A stretch of DNA of 64,000 bases. Source: Acinetobacter suaedae. GTDB lineage: Bacteria > Pseudomonadota > Gammaproteobacteria > Pseudomonadales > Moraxellaceae. The DNA lies in assembly GCF_008630915.1 (NCBI RefSeq), contig NZ_CP043909.1, positions 2,294,001 to 2,358,000 of the forward strand. Reading direction: 5' to 3'. Under the pieces are notes generated by a model. That model ran no database searches. It saw only the letters and a list, made by a program, of their open reading frames with translations, and had not been told where the DNA came from. Shown here piece after piece: positions 50,853 through 59,424 of this stretch (position 1 is the stretch's first letter; each line of letters opens with the position of its first letter). The position numbers and the translations under genes are program-made.

Positions 50853-51011
50853 ACCGCTCTCCTTTTCTATTTCGTTTTATTTGATGTCATCTAAAGAGAT
50901 GAACCACTTTATGTTTTAACATGCGATATCATAGGATTGTGTTGAGTTTTGATATTTTTTAAAGCAAATGATGACAATTAATTTTTGAAGAAGAAAATCA
51001 ATTGAAGCTAG

Positions 51012-51680
51012 TTACTTAGTTCGATAAAAACTCACATTTCTAAATTCTTTGGCCTCATCTAAGTCAGGCCATGTTGTTGCGCTCCGCTCATCCAACTTAA
51101 TATAGTGAGGATGGCTAAAATTTTTCACTCGGCTGTCCGCAACCCAGACTTCAGGTGCGAACTTTAAAAACTCATCCAAAAAGAAGCGATTACACTGATC
51201 GTAAAGAACATCAGCTGCAAGCAAGACATCGACTTTTTCAGATTTATACAGATCATCTAAATATTCAAGTTCGACATTATTCAGTAATGCATTTTCACGA
51301 CATGACGCTAAGCTCACTTGATCAATGTCACAGCAAATGACACGTTTTGCACCCGCCATTTTCGCTGCAATTGCAACTACACCTGAGCCAGCACCAAAAT
51401 CCAATACCACCTTATCTTTTACATGATGCGGTTCAGCAAGTAACCATTGCGCCATCGCCAACCCTGAAGCCCAGCAAAAGATCCAATACGGTGTCTCATT
51501 CCAAATTCGTCGAATAACCTCATCGTCTAAGCGATCAGTAGGAAATACAGGTGGAATCAACCATAAGGAAATTGGAGTTTCTGGCAGTTGTTGAACCAAT
51601 AAATCAGTATTTGGAATAACTTCATGTAGTGCTTTTAGCAATTGCTCAGGCGCTTTCGCAAATTGAAATGTACAGCTCAT
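51012..51680 (-). CDS. Class I SAM-dependent methyltransferase
   Basis: 222 residues. Rossmann-like motifs I VVLDFGAGSGVVAIAA, II VICCDIDQVSLASC and the post-motif DVLLAADVLYDQ. The latter resembles the Nnt1/ETFB-lysine type methyltransferases (COG3897). Target, protein or small molecule, is not set by sequence. Confidence 0.75.
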   Translation of the reverse strand: MSCTFQFAKAPEQLLKALHEVIPNTDLLVQQLPETPISLWLIPPVFPTDRLDDEVIRRIWNETPYWIFCWASGLAMAQWLLAEPHHVKDKVVLDFGAGSGVVAIAAKMAGAKRVICCDIDQVSLASCRENALLNNVELEYLDDLYKSEKVDVLLAADVLYDQCNRFFLDEFLKFAPEVWVADSRVKNFSHPHYIKLDERSATTWPDLDEAKEFRNVSFYRTK

Positions 51681-51693
51681 CGTTCTTTAATTC

Positions 51694-51723
51694 TTGAAAA
51701 AAACCCCTCTATATTAGAGGGGT
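51694..51723 (-). terminator. Terminator of folD
   Basis: ACCCCTCT and AGAGGGGT with a five-base loop, followed by a seven-T run on the minus strand. It lies eight bases after the folD stop. Confidence 0.9.
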
Positions 51724-51730
51724 CAAAATA

Positions 51731-52579
51731 TTAACCTAAAGCCTTCTCAGCAGCTTCTACTGTTTGGCGAATCAACGTGGTAATCGTCATCGGCCCCACA
51801 CCACCTGGTACTGGTGTGTATGCTGAAGCAACATCTTCAATACCCACCAATTGAATATCCCCCACACCACCACCATCACGTGGATGGAAACCAGCATCAA
51901 CCACAACCGCGCCTTGTTTAATCCAGTCTTTTTGAATCAATTCAGCTTTACCAACTGCCCCCACAATAATGTCCGCTTGTTTCACTAACTCTGGAAGGTT
52001 TTGAGTACGTGAATGACAAATGGTCACGGTAGCATTGGCTTGTAATAGCATCATTGCCATTGGTTTACCTAAAATCGCTGAACGACCAACAACAACCGCA
52101 TGTTTACCCGCGATTTCAATCTTGTTTTCTTGCAAAATGGTCATGATACCTGCTGGCGTTGCTGAACCATAAGCAGACTCACCCATCGCCATACGACCAA
52201 AACCTAAACAGGTTACGCCGTCGACATCTTTTTCCAATGAAATTGCATCGAAACATGCTCTTTCATCAATTTGTTCTGGAACAGGATGTTGAAGCAAAAT
52301 ACCGTGCACATCAGGATTTGCATTTAATTTTTCAATTTCAGCTAATAATTGTTCTGTAGTGGTTTCTTTTGGAAGCTCTACTTTAAGTGAATCCATTCCA
52401 ACACGGCGGCACGCATTACCTTTCATACGTACATAAGTTGCAGATGCACCATCATCACCAACCAAGATTGTTGCTAAGATTGGGGTACGTCCCGATTTTG
52501 CTTTTAATGCTTCTACACGTACTAACAAATCAGCTTCGATTTGTGTTGCCAATGCACGACCGTCTAAAACCAATGCCAC
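51731..52579 (-). CDS. folD: Bifunctional methylenetetrahydrofolate dehydrogenase/cyclohydrolase
   Basis: 282 residues. [15 protein letters not shown] holds the catalytic Tyr and Lys region, GILLQHPVP and [14 protein letters not shown] follow, and [17 protein letters not shown] is the NADP-binding motif. [15 protein letters not shown] closes the protein. It supplies 10-formyl-THF for purines and Met-tRNA. Confidence 0.96.
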   Translation of the reverse strand: MALVLDGRALATQIEADLLVRVEALKAKSGRTPILATILVGDDGASATYVRMKGNACRRVGMDSLKVELPKETTTEQLLAEIEKLNANPDVHGILLQHPVPEQIDERACFDAISLEKDVDGVTCLGFGRMAMGESAYGSATPAGIMTILQENKIEIAGKHAVVVGRSAILGKPMAMMLLQANATVTICHSRTQNLPELVKQADIIVGAVGKAELIQKDWIKQGAVVVDAGFHPRDGGGVGDIQLVGIEDVASAYTPVPGGVGPMTITTLIRQTVEAAEKALG

Positions 52580-52731
52580 AGCGCATCTCCAAAGTGGGTA
52601 TCAATCAATAGCGTAAATAATACATGATAATTTAGCCAATATTCTTTTAGATGTTGTTTTTATGTGCATATTCGCTATAAACACTATTGTTTTTTTTCTA
52701 AAGATTGCTAATATGTGCATCACCAAGAGAT

Positions 52732-52805
52732 GGCGGGGTGGCAGAGTGGTCATGCAGCGGACTGCAACTCCGTGTACGCCGGTTCGATTCCGACCTCCGC
52801 CTCCA
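52732..52805 (+). tRNA. tRNA-Cys (GCA)
   Basis: 74 bases including CCA. Acceptor stem GGCGGGG/CTCCGCC, anticodon loop CTGCAAC with GCA, T-loop TTCGATT. Followed eight bases later by tRNA-Leu, so a tandem pair. Confidence 0.95.
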
Positions 52806-52813
52806 TTGGTAAA

Positions 52814-52899
52814 GCCCGAGTGGTGAAATCGGTAGACACAGGGGATTTAAAATCCCCCGCCCACAAAGCGTGCCAGTTCGAGTCTGGCCTCGGGCACCA
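52814..52899 (+). tRNA. tRNA-Leu (TAA), copy 1
   Basis: 86 bases including CCA. Acceptor GCCCGAG/CTCGGGC, anticodon stem GGGGA/TCCCC with loop TTTAAAA (TAA), a long variable arm (CCGCCCACAAAGCG), T-loop TTCGAGT. Identical to the copy at 54978-55063. Confidence 0.96.
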
Positions 52900-52933
52900 T
52901 TCTTCAGTAAGTGAGGTTTGGTGCTAAAAAATT

Positions 52934-52954
52934 CCAGCGTAAGCTGGTTTTTTT
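52934..52954 (+). terminator. Terminator of tRNA-Cys/tRNA-Leu unit
   Basis: CCAGC-GTAA-GCTGG then seven T residues, 34 bases after the tRNA-Leu. Confidence 0.85.
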
Positions 52955-52975
52955 ATGCCTGAAATTTATTAAATC

Positions 52976-53006
52976 AAAAAAAGCCAAGTACAATGACTTG
53001 GCTTTT
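52976..53006 (-). terminator. Terminator of phoD
   Basis: AAGCCAAGT (52981-52989) and ACTTGGCTT (52996-53004), followed on the minus strand by a T-run. Twelve bases after the phoD stop. Confidence 0.85.
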
Positions 53007-53018
53007 CGATTCCATTCA

Positions 53019-54779
53019 TTATGCGACTTGCTGTTTCGGTGCAATCGGCAACAAGTCCACATCTAGATCCAACCGATATTGTCTAGCAGTATCAAGTTGA
53101 TATTCCGTTTTTTTAATTGAATCAACGAAAATCCATTCTGAGTGAACTTTTGCTTCATCAAACTCAACCATCAAATAACCACGCTGGTTTAAATTACAGT
53201 AGTTCAACTCATCGATTAAAGTCGTAAACGCTGATTCAAATTGTTGTAATTGATCCGTCGGAATATTGAGATACTTTTCCATACCTGGTGAAGATACAGA
53301 ACTAGTGGCCAGTTCAACACCAACAAAAGCGCCATCTTGACTATATAAATTAGACGACCATGCATTGTGCGTATCCCCTGCTAACACAACAATTTTCTTT
53401 TTTAATTGTGCCAAAGTACCATACAGCATTTCCCGCTCAGCAAAATAACCATCCCATGCATCTAAATTATAAGGAGCAACGGTAAGGACACGTGCTTTCT
53501 CTTGTACAGTAAGGCTTGGATCACCTTGTTTTAAACGCATTTTTAACGTGACTAATTCTTTGATCTGCGTTTGCATCTTTACTAATGTATCCATGCTTGG
53601 CTGACCAGAAGTAATCTCGGCCAATGAAAGTAACAACTCAGCTGGAATCAGCATTTTACTCATTAAAATCTGTTGGCCTAATACATTCCATGTTGCTGTA
53701 GATTGCTGTAGTTTTCCAAGCAACCAATCTCGCTGATCATATCCCATTAAAGTACGAGTACGATCAATTAGATCAGCTTGAAATTTTGCAACATCCAAGC
53801 CCGAAGCTGTAATGTAATTTGCATAATCCAACTGTTCATCACGCGCAATAATACGCGTATCCAACATCGTCAGTTGTACTAAATGACCAAAATCAAACTG
53901 TCGATAAATTTTAACCTGTTGACCATCAATTGGACGAATTGGCATCCATTCAAAATAGGCTTGTAAGGCTGCCAATTTACGTTCTAAGAATGAACCTTCA
54001 TTTTCTTGATGATTCTCTGCACCATCTTTCCATGTATCATTCGCTAACTCATGGTCATCCCAAACCACGATGAATGGATGACGTTGATGTGCTGCTTGTA
54101 GGTCTGGATCTTGACGATATAAAGCATAACGTTTGCGATAATCATCTAATTTGATAATTTCCTGATTATTATCATCTGCCAAAGTTCGTCCTAATTCAGC
54201 AGCATTCTCATAAGCATAGCCACCTGCACCATATTCATAAATATAATCACCAAGATGAATAACCACATCGACGTTTTGCTTTGCTATCTCACGATAAACA
54301 TAGAAATAACCTGCTGGATAGTTAGAACAAGAACACACTGCAAAACTTACTTTTGAGGTATTTACAGCTAAAGTCTTGGTTTGCCCAACAGGAGAAATCT
54401 TGTCGCCAAAAATAAAGCGATAAAAATAACTTTGGTCCGCTTTCAAACCCGCCGCATCAACTTTTACCGTAAAGTCATCATATGCTGTAGTGATCACTTT
54501 ATCGCTCTTGATGATTTGTTTAAACTGTCGATCTAATGCAATCTGCCAAGTCACTTGTAAACGTGCGCTCGCATCATTCGGTGTTAATCGAGTCCATAAA
54601 ATGACACGGTCATGTAATGGATCCCCACTTGCAACACCATGATCAAAACTGACTTTCAGCACATGGGTTTCTTTATCTGAACTATTATTACATCCTGTAA
54701 AACTGGCAGATAAAGATAAAGCCCCAAAACCAAATAAACTTTTTTGAATCAGTTCCCGTCGTGAAATTTTTGCTGTCAT
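53019..54779 (-). CDS. phoD: PhoD-family alkaline phosphatase/phosphodiesterase
   Basis: 586 residues. Twin-arginine signal ISRRELIQKSLFGFGALSLSA followed by a lipobox FTGC (Cys30), so a folded, lipid-anchored Tat substrate is predicted. PhoD motifs: HGVASGDPLHDRVILWTRLTP, VIHLGDYIYEYG, VVWDDHELANDTWKDG and VVLAGDTHNAWSSNL. It releases phosphate from mono- and diesters, using Ca2+ and Fe3+ in known members. Usually phosphate-starvation controlled; no clear Pho box was found by eye. It is flanked on both sides by identical tRNA-Leu genes. Confidence 0.9.
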   Translation of the reverse strand: MTAKISRRELIQKSLFGFGALSLSASFTGCNNSSDKETHVLKVSFDHGVASGDPLHDRVILWTRLTPNDASARLQVTWQIALDRQFKQIIKSDKVITTAYDDFTVKVDAAGLKADQSYFYRFIFGDKISPVGQTKTLAVNTSKVSFAVCSCSNYPAGYFYVYREIAKQNVDVVIHLGDYIYEYGAGGYAYENAAELGRTLADDNNQEIIKLDDYRKRYALYRQDPDLQAAHQRHPFIVVWDDHELANDTWKDGAENHQENEGSFLERKLAALQAYFEWMPIRPIDGQQVKIYRQFDFGHLVQLTMLDTRIIARDEQLDYANYITASGLDVAKFQADLIDRTRTLMGYDQRDWLLGKLQQSTATWNVLGQQILMSKMLIPAELLLSLAEITSGQPSMDTLVKMQTQIKELVTLKMRLKQGDPSLTVQEKARVLTVAPYNLDAWDGYFAEREMLYGTLAQLKKKIVVLAGDTHNAWSSNLYSQDGAFVGVELATSSVSSPGMEKYLNIPTDQLQQFESAFTTLIDELNYCNLNQRGYLMVEFDEAKVHSEWIFVDSIKKTEYQLDTARQYRLDLDVDLLPIAPKQQVA

Positions 54780-54977
54780 TGGATAGCTACCTTAGTTTTT
54801 ATCACTACAAATAGCTAAAAATAAGTCTTTGATATGAAGCTTTGATCTCAATTTGATGAATAAATGATGAAAATCAGCTTAGTTTTATCCGATAAACACA
54901 TGAATTGATTGAAAAGAAAGCAAACAATCAGTTTTGCACTTGCCAAGTTTTAAAGTGTCCTCTATTATTGCGCACAT

Positions 54978-55063
54978 GCCCGAGTGGTGAAATCGGTAGA
55001 CACAGGGGATTTAAAATCCCCCGCCCACAAAGCGTGCCAGTTCGAGTCTGGCCTCGGGCACCA
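54978..55063 (+). tRNA. tRNA-Leu (TAA), copy 2
   Basis: 86 bases, identical to the copy at 52814-52899. Standalone here, with no tRNA-Cys before it. Confidence 0.96.
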
Positions 55064-55097
55064 TTCTTCAATAAGTGAAGTTTGGTGCTAAAAAATT

Positions 55098-55118
55098 CCA
55101 GCCTAAGCTGGTTTTTTT
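55098..55118 (+). terminator. Terminator of tRNA-Leu copy 2
   Basis: CCAGC-CTAA-GCTGG then seven T residues. Confidence 0.85.
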
Positions 55119-55129
55119 ATGCCTAAAAT

Positions 55130-55525
55130 TTAATAATCAATCACTTGAAAATTGGGATGCTCAGCAAGCTGCTGTAAATAATGGCGTTCTTTTTGATAAA
55201 AATATTTATACATGCGATTTACCCACTCACCGCGCCGAAAAGTAAGTACCTTTTTGTTTACCCCATCATAGTTTAATAAAACAACATCACCCTCATCCTG
55301 ATTCAATAAGGTAATTCGATAACTATGTGGAGCATGTAAATGGCTTGCACTTTGTTCTCTCACAATTTCGACTTTATGCTCACCATCCAACCAATAGTGT
55401 TTGTCAACAAAAGCTTTTTCATTCACCCAAAAACCTGTTTCAGCACCATCATAAGTATCAATCAAGAAGAAGTGATGTAATTCTCTCAATAATTCAGATG
55501 CAGTCATATCCAAATAATCATTCAT
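55130..55525 (-). CDS. Hypothetical protein, 131 residues
   Basis: Not recognised. A soluble, aromatic- and charge-rich small protein: MNDYLDMTASELLRELHHFF at the start, then DKHYWLDGEHKVEIVRE, DGVNKKVLTFRRGEW and a Tyr-rich end (MYKYFYQKERHYL). No signal or membrane segment. Its stop codon lies in the tail of the tRNA-Leu repeat. Confidence 0.65.
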   Translation of the reverse strand: MNDYLDMTASELLRELHHFFLIDTYDGAETGFWVNEKAFVDKHYWLDGEHKVEIVREQSASHLHAPHSYRITLLNQDEGDVVLLNYDGVNKKVLTFRRGEWVNRMYKYFYQKERHYLQQLAEHPNFQVIDY

Positions 55526-55899
55526 ATATTGTTCTACCCATTCAAAATTTTTTATTACTTAGTACAGCATTTTTATAATTTAAGTCGCCTTCAGAGTTTA
55601 TCCCCCCTCTGACCGCAACTTTATGAGCAATTTTAGAAAGATCCTAACTCATTATTTGGCAAGTCATTATCATTTTAAAATTTGCTCTTTAATCTCAAAG
55701 ATATATAGCCAATTTTATAGAATCAATCTTTTTTTCTTAGGCTAGGATAAAAATCAGATAAAAGAAAAGTTATTTAAAATCAAACGATTTATGATGATAC
55801 GATTATGACTAAATTTATAAAATTATCTTTATGATTTTTAATGTGATTTAGCATCAAGATCGACCTAAATCACATGATGATTATATACTTACAGACAAA
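55526..55899. other. Intergenic region, nothing recognised
   Basis: About 374 AT-rich bases between two minus-strand genes. No ORF of note, repeat or terminator was found. Confidence 0.6.
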
Positions 55900-56241
55900 C
55901 TATTCGTCGCGTGTTTTCACATCAAAAAGCTCAATTTCAAAAATTAGATTGGAATTTGCTGGAATAATTTTTCCTATCTTGCGCTCACCATAAGCTAGAT
56001 GTGCAGGCACAATCAATTTACGCTTACCACCGACACGCATTCCCATAATGCCTTGATCCCAACCTTTGATTACACGCCCAGTGCCAATTACTGTTTCAAA
56101 GTAATTTCCACGATCAAGTGAGGAATCGAATTGTGTTCCATCTTCCAACCATCCTGTATAGTGCGTGGTAATCAATGCCCCCTTGACGGCTTCTTTACCT
56201 TCACCAACTTTCAGATCAATAATCTGTAACTCTGCACTCAT
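55900..56241 (-). CDS. FKBP-type peptidyl-prolyl cis-trans isomerase
   Basis: 113 residues from the ATG at 56241; the longer frame would overlap yaeQ and has no FKBP feature there. One FKBP domain: TTHYTGWLEDGTQFDSSLDRG, VIGTGRVIKGWDQGIMGMRVGGKRKLIVPAHLAYGERKIG and NSNLIFEIELFDV. Cytoplasmic, minimal form. The yaeQ gene ends 35 bases upstream, so they are likely co-transcribed. Confidence 0.92.
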   Translation of the reverse strand: MSAELQIIDLKVGEGKEAVKGALITTHYTGWLEDGTQFDSSLDRGNYFETVIGTGRVIKGWDQGIMGMRVGGKRKLIVPAHLAYGERKIGKIIPANSNLIFEIELFDVKTRDE

Positions 56242-56276
56242 TTCATCTCTCCAAACGACATTAATACTATCGAAAA

Positions 56277-56807
56277 TTATTGCAATTGTTGCCACTGAAT
56301 GTCGACTTGACCTTTGTCACTTAACAATGTCCACTCTCCATCCATAATATTGAGTTGCAATTGCATCGTTCGCTCGCACAATTTCTCTAAAGCTTCACTG
56401 GTTTCTGGTGCTAATTGCCAAACCTCAACATTCGTCAATGTTTTGATTTTAGTGTTTTTTTGCCACCAATCTTGCGCTTGGCTTCCATAGGTAACAACCG
56501 CAACACGTTTGCATCGTGCACTTGCCTTTTTGACTTTATCTTCAGAAGGACAACCTACTTCAATCCATTTTTCTAATAAACCCGTTAAGTCCTTCTGCCA
56601 TAAAGCAGGCTCATCTGTTTCAAATAGATCTTTGGTAAATTCTAATTCCTCATCAGCATAACGAGCATAAGCCAAAATACGAACCATTAAACGTTCGATG
56701 GTTTCTGAAGGATGTTGAGCAAGTGTTAGTTGATAATCCGCGTAAATGTGATCATCCATATTGGCAATATTAAGATCTGCCTTATATATCGTTGCTTTTA
56801 GCGCCAT
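56277..56807 (-). CDS. yaeQ: YaeQ family protein
   Basis: 176 residues, the family's usual length. Begins MALKATIYKADLNIANMDDH and contains RLMVRILAYARYADEELEFTKD and the EVGCPSEDKVKKAS segment typical of YaeQ. The fold is PD-(D/E)XK nuclease-like. Function not well defined. Confidence 0.92.
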   Translation of the reverse strand: MALKATIYKADLNIANMDDHIYADYQLTLAQHPSETIERLMVRILAYARYADEELEFTKDLFETDEPALWQKDLTGLLEKWIEVGCPSEDKVKKASARCKRVAVVTYGSQAQDWWQKNTKIKTLTNVEVWQLAPETSEALEKLCERTMQLQLNIMDGEWTLLSDKGQVDIQWQQLQ

Positions 56808-56867
56808 GAATCATGTCCTCAAATTTGGCGCTAAGCATACTCTATTTTGCTCAACAAATGCGGAGAT

Positions 56868-57884
56868 TCATATTGATTCTAAGCCATCTACGCGACAAGC
56901 CAACAACTGCGTTTCAAATAATAACCAATCATGTTGAACTGAATCCTGAATAATTACTTCGATTCGATTATCAATACTTTCTTCTGTAGATTTATAATTG
57001 AATTGCTCAGGATTAAAATTAAAACTTTTCCAGCCCTGATCGGTATAAAAAATTGCCTTGATTCGAATCCAATCCTGTTGTGTACATAATAGATCTAACA
57101 CATCATAAAACTTGAATTGCCAGCGTTTCGGCAGCTTCCACCCTGCTACGGTATAACCTTGAGCTGTTTCAACATAATGATAAGGGAGCTGTTTGATTTC
57201 TTGCATCTCACCCTCATTTTTTTGAGTCATTTGTTGATGCAGTAAAGGCTGAATTTTTCGTTGCACTGGCACTAAAGGTAAATCAAGCTGTAAAAGTGAA
57301 ACTTGCCCATTTTCAGCTTCAATCCAGGACTGCACATAAGTTTGATATTCTTGTTTTAATTGAATATAGGCTTGCTGATCATCATCTTTCATACAATCTT
57401 TGTGTGAAAGCACAACGACTTGTGCAGCCTTTAATTGGTCAGTATAGAGATGCTGTTGCACCCATGATTTATCATGCAGACGACTACCATCAACCACAAC
57501 TACCAATGCTCGCATATCCAAGCTACTGTGCCAATGTTGCTCCGTCAGTTGTTCCAAAAGTTGTGCTGGATGCCCTAATCCTGTTGGTTCAATAAATAGC
57601 CGATCTGGTTTACTTTCACTTAGTAAACGGGATAACGCAATCTGCATAGGCAACTGACTGCTACAACATAAACAGCCCCCTAATAATTCCTTGACAGCAT
57701 AACCCGCCTGCTGCGTAATCAGTTGTTGATCCACGCCAATTTGCCCAAACTCATTCATGAGGATCGCCCAAACTTCATTTTTCGGCTTTTGGGTCAATAA
57801 ATGCTGTAATAGCGTGGTCTTACCAGCTCCTAAAAAACCAGAAATAATATGAGTTGGAACTGCTTTGCGAGCAATAATTTTCAC
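56868..57884 (-). CDS. CobW/ZNG1-family metal-chaperone GTPase
   Basis: 338 residues from a GTG start at 57884. G3E GTPase: Walker A ISGFLGAGKTTLL (residues about 14-26), Switch II-like NEFGQIGVD, metal motif GGCLCCSSQ (CxCC, about residues 69-77), EPTGLGHPAQLL and SHKDCM (an NKxD-like specificity site with Ser-His-Lys-Asp). A CobW C-terminal domain follows. It hands metal to a client enzyme. No Zur box was found by eye, and the tandem repeat at 57989 lies about 105 bases before its start. Confidence 0.88.
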   Translation of the reverse strand: MKIIARKAVPTHIISGFLGAGKTTLLQHLLTQKPKNEVWAILMNEFGQIGVDQQLITQQAGYAVKELLGGCLCCSSQLPMQIALSRLLSESKPDRLFIEPTGLGHPAQLLEQLTEQHWHSSLDMRALVVVVDGSRLHDKSWVQQHLYTDQLKAAQVVVLSHKDCMKDDDQQAYIQLKQEYQTYVQSWIEAENGQVSLLQLDLPLVPVQRKIQPLLHQQMTQKNEGEMQEIKQLPYHYVETAQGYTVAGWKLPKRWQFKFYDVLDLLCTQQDWIRIKAIFYTDQGWKSFNFNPEQFNYKSTEESIDNRIEVIIQDSVQHDWLLFETQLLACRVDGLESI

Positions 57885-57988
57885 GACATACTCAAGAATA
57901 AAAAACTGAAAGCATTGTAATGGGGAAAATGTAGAAATTAAATTTCTACCTTATAATTATTAAAATTTAGACAAAAACTCATTTATAA

Positions 57989-58100
57989 GTGATAAAGTGA
58001 TAAAGTGATAAAGTGATAAAGTGATAAAGTGATAAAGTGATAAAGTGATAAAGTGATAAAGTGATAAAGTGATAAAGTGATAAAGTGATAAAGTGATAAA
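57989..58100. repeat. 14 perfect tandem copies of GTGATAAA (8 bp)
   Basis: Fourteen uninterrupted identical units, 112 bases in all, followed by a degenerate GTGAT and the sequence GTGATATAAATCAC. It lies between the divergent CobW-family gene (start 57884) and the small secreted protein gene (58461), nearer the former. The period is not a multiple of three and it is not inside an ORF. Number of copies is likely to vary between strains. Confidence 0.95.
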
Positions 58101-58115
58101 GTGATATAAATCACA
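58100..58115. promoter_or_regulatory. CRP-like palindrome at the end of the tandem repeat
   Basis: AGTGA-TATAAA-TCACA fits the CRP/Vfr consensus TGTGA-N6-TCACA at all but one position. Each tandem repeat unit carries the GTGA half-site, which suggests the array grew from this site. A functional role is inference. Confidence 0.4.
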
Positions 58116-58460
58116 TTAACAATCTATTATTCTTATTTAAAATACAAATATAAATGAATTATTCAATTAAGCTAATTTTATTAACTCGCTTGTAATGTTT
58201 AATCTACGTAAAGAATCAGTTTAAATTTTATCCAAAAAAACATATTTCCATACATTTTAATCCCGAATTATTTGCTCGGGATTTACAGTTCCTGTACATA
58301 AAGGCTTTTATCATTGCAAATTGTTAAGATCAGCGTAATAGATTGTTAAGGGCATTGCCGCAATGAACTTTGGCACATAGCATGGAGCACATACCTAGAT
58401 TTGTGGCAGATCTACAAATTAGGTTGTTTTTTAATGAAACTGAAATTAAGGATGCCAACA

Positions 58461-58649
58461 ATGAAACTTATCAAAACTGTTCTTGCAACTACACTTACAC
58501 TTGCTGCGGCTACAACTTTTGCTGCAACTGCTGATGAAGTGCAAACTGAAGCTCAAACTGACGAGCGTGTTGTTGTTTCTACTCAAGAACAACCAGCTAC
58601 TGATGCAACCAGCGAAGCTGCTCCAGCATCAGCACCAGTTGCAAACTAA
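58461..58649 (+). CDS. Small exported Ala/Thr/Glu-rich protein, 62 residues
   Basis: ATG at 58461 has AAGGA nine bases upstream, which favours it over upstream ATGs in the same frame (58434 and 58452). A signal peptide ends near TFAATA. The remainder is about 40 low-complexity residues rich in Ala, Thr, Gln and Glu (DEVQTEAQTDE, then PATDATSEAAPASAP). Function unknown; it resembles other small secreted or periplasmic Acinetobacter proteins. Followed by a strong bidirectional terminator. Confidence 0.7.
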   Translation: MKLIKTVLATTLTLAAATTFAATADEVQTEAQTDERVVVSTQEQPATDATSEAAPASAPVAN

Positions 58650-58723
58650 TATTCTATAGATTTTAAAAGTTACCTCTACTTTTAAATCGGTTTATTATGA
58701 TTTGACCCTATTTCATAATAAAT

Positions 58724-58761
58724 AAAAAAAGATCGAACCATGCTGCGGTTCGATCTTTTTT
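58724..58761. terminator. Bidirectional terminator
   Basis: AAAAAAGATCGAACC (58725-58739) pairs with GGTTCGATCTTTTTT (58747-58761). It lies between the small secreted protein gene and the thioesterase gene. Confidence 0.92.
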
Positions 58762-58772
58762 ATGCTTGTGAC

Positions 58773-59289
58773 TTAAGAAGAAGATTTAAAAATACTGCAT
58801 GATGGTTGATGAACTTCTTGTAAACGTATTTCTTTACGTTGTTCTGCGGCTTCAAAACGACAACGTTTCCAATCCGTATTTAAGTTTAAAGGCGGAACCT
58901 GCTTCGGTTTACGCTCTTCATCGACTGCTACCATTGTGAAATAACAGGTATTGGTATGTCGAATCGTACGATTTTGAATATTTTGTGCTTCTACACGAAT
59001 ACCAACCTCCATAGAGGTACGACCAACATGATTGATACTGGCTAAAAATGTGACCAGCTCACCAACATAAATAGGTTCTTTTAAAATTAACTTTATCTAC
59101 TGATAATGTAACAACATAGCTTCCTGAATAACGACTTGCACAAGCATACGCAACTTGATCTAACAATTTTAGAATTGCGCCACCATGCACATTACCTGAA
59201 AAATTTGCCATGTCAGGCGTCATCAGTACTGACATCGTGAGTTCTGATTGATCATCAGGGATTTGATTCATTTGATCCGATGGACACAT
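58773..59289 (-). pseudogene. Acyl-CoA thioesterase (hotdog fold), frameshifted
   Basis: Two halves of one protein lie in different frames. The first, from the ATG at 59289 (a TTG two codons earlier is an alternative), is MCPSDQMNQIPDD and then FSGNVHGGAILKLLDQVAYACASRYSG, the hotdog catalytic helix of the YciA/BFIT family. It continues as VTLSVDKVNFK and then runs into TYLCW and a stop. The second half, SMEVGIRVEAQNI and onward to CRFEAAEQRK, continues the fold. The coding strand has AAAA (59079-59082) where three A would restore K-E-P-I-Y-V-G-E-L-V. One extra base explains the whole break. Confidence 0.85.
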
Positions 59290-59354
59290 AGACAAAGACT
59301 CACTAATTAAAGCTTTATTTCTTATTATCTATTATGCGCCATAAATAGTAGAAA

Positions 59355-59385
59355 GAGAGACTAAACTTCATTGATTTAGTCTCTC
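59355..59385 (-). terminator. Terminator of marC
   Basis: Eleven-base arms GAGAGACTAAA and TTTAGTCTCTC, 40 bases after the marC stop. Confidence 0.7.
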
Positions 59386-59424
59386 AATTTAATCCGTAAA
59401 ATCGATGTTTCAATTATCTATATT

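Larger units (their letters stand above)
52814..52968 (+). repeat. Direct repeat containing tRNA-Leu, copy 1
   Basis: The tRNA-Leu plus the next 69 bases, including a terminator, is repeated at 54978-55132. The tRNA part is identical; the downstream 69 bases have about four mismatches. The upstream flanks are unlike. Confidence 0.9.
54978..55132 (+). repeat. Direct repeat containing tRNA-Leu, copy 2
   Basis: Second copy of the unit at 52814-52968, 2164 bases away in the same orientation. Its end reaches the stop of the minus-strand gene at 55130. Confidence 0.9.

Noticed and set aside
52715..52927. 70-residue ORF over the tRNA-Cys/tRNA-Leu pair
   Set aside because: It is a translation of the two tRNA genes.
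57989..58114. CRISPR array
   Set aside because: The 8-bp units are contiguous with no spacers, and no cas genes are near.
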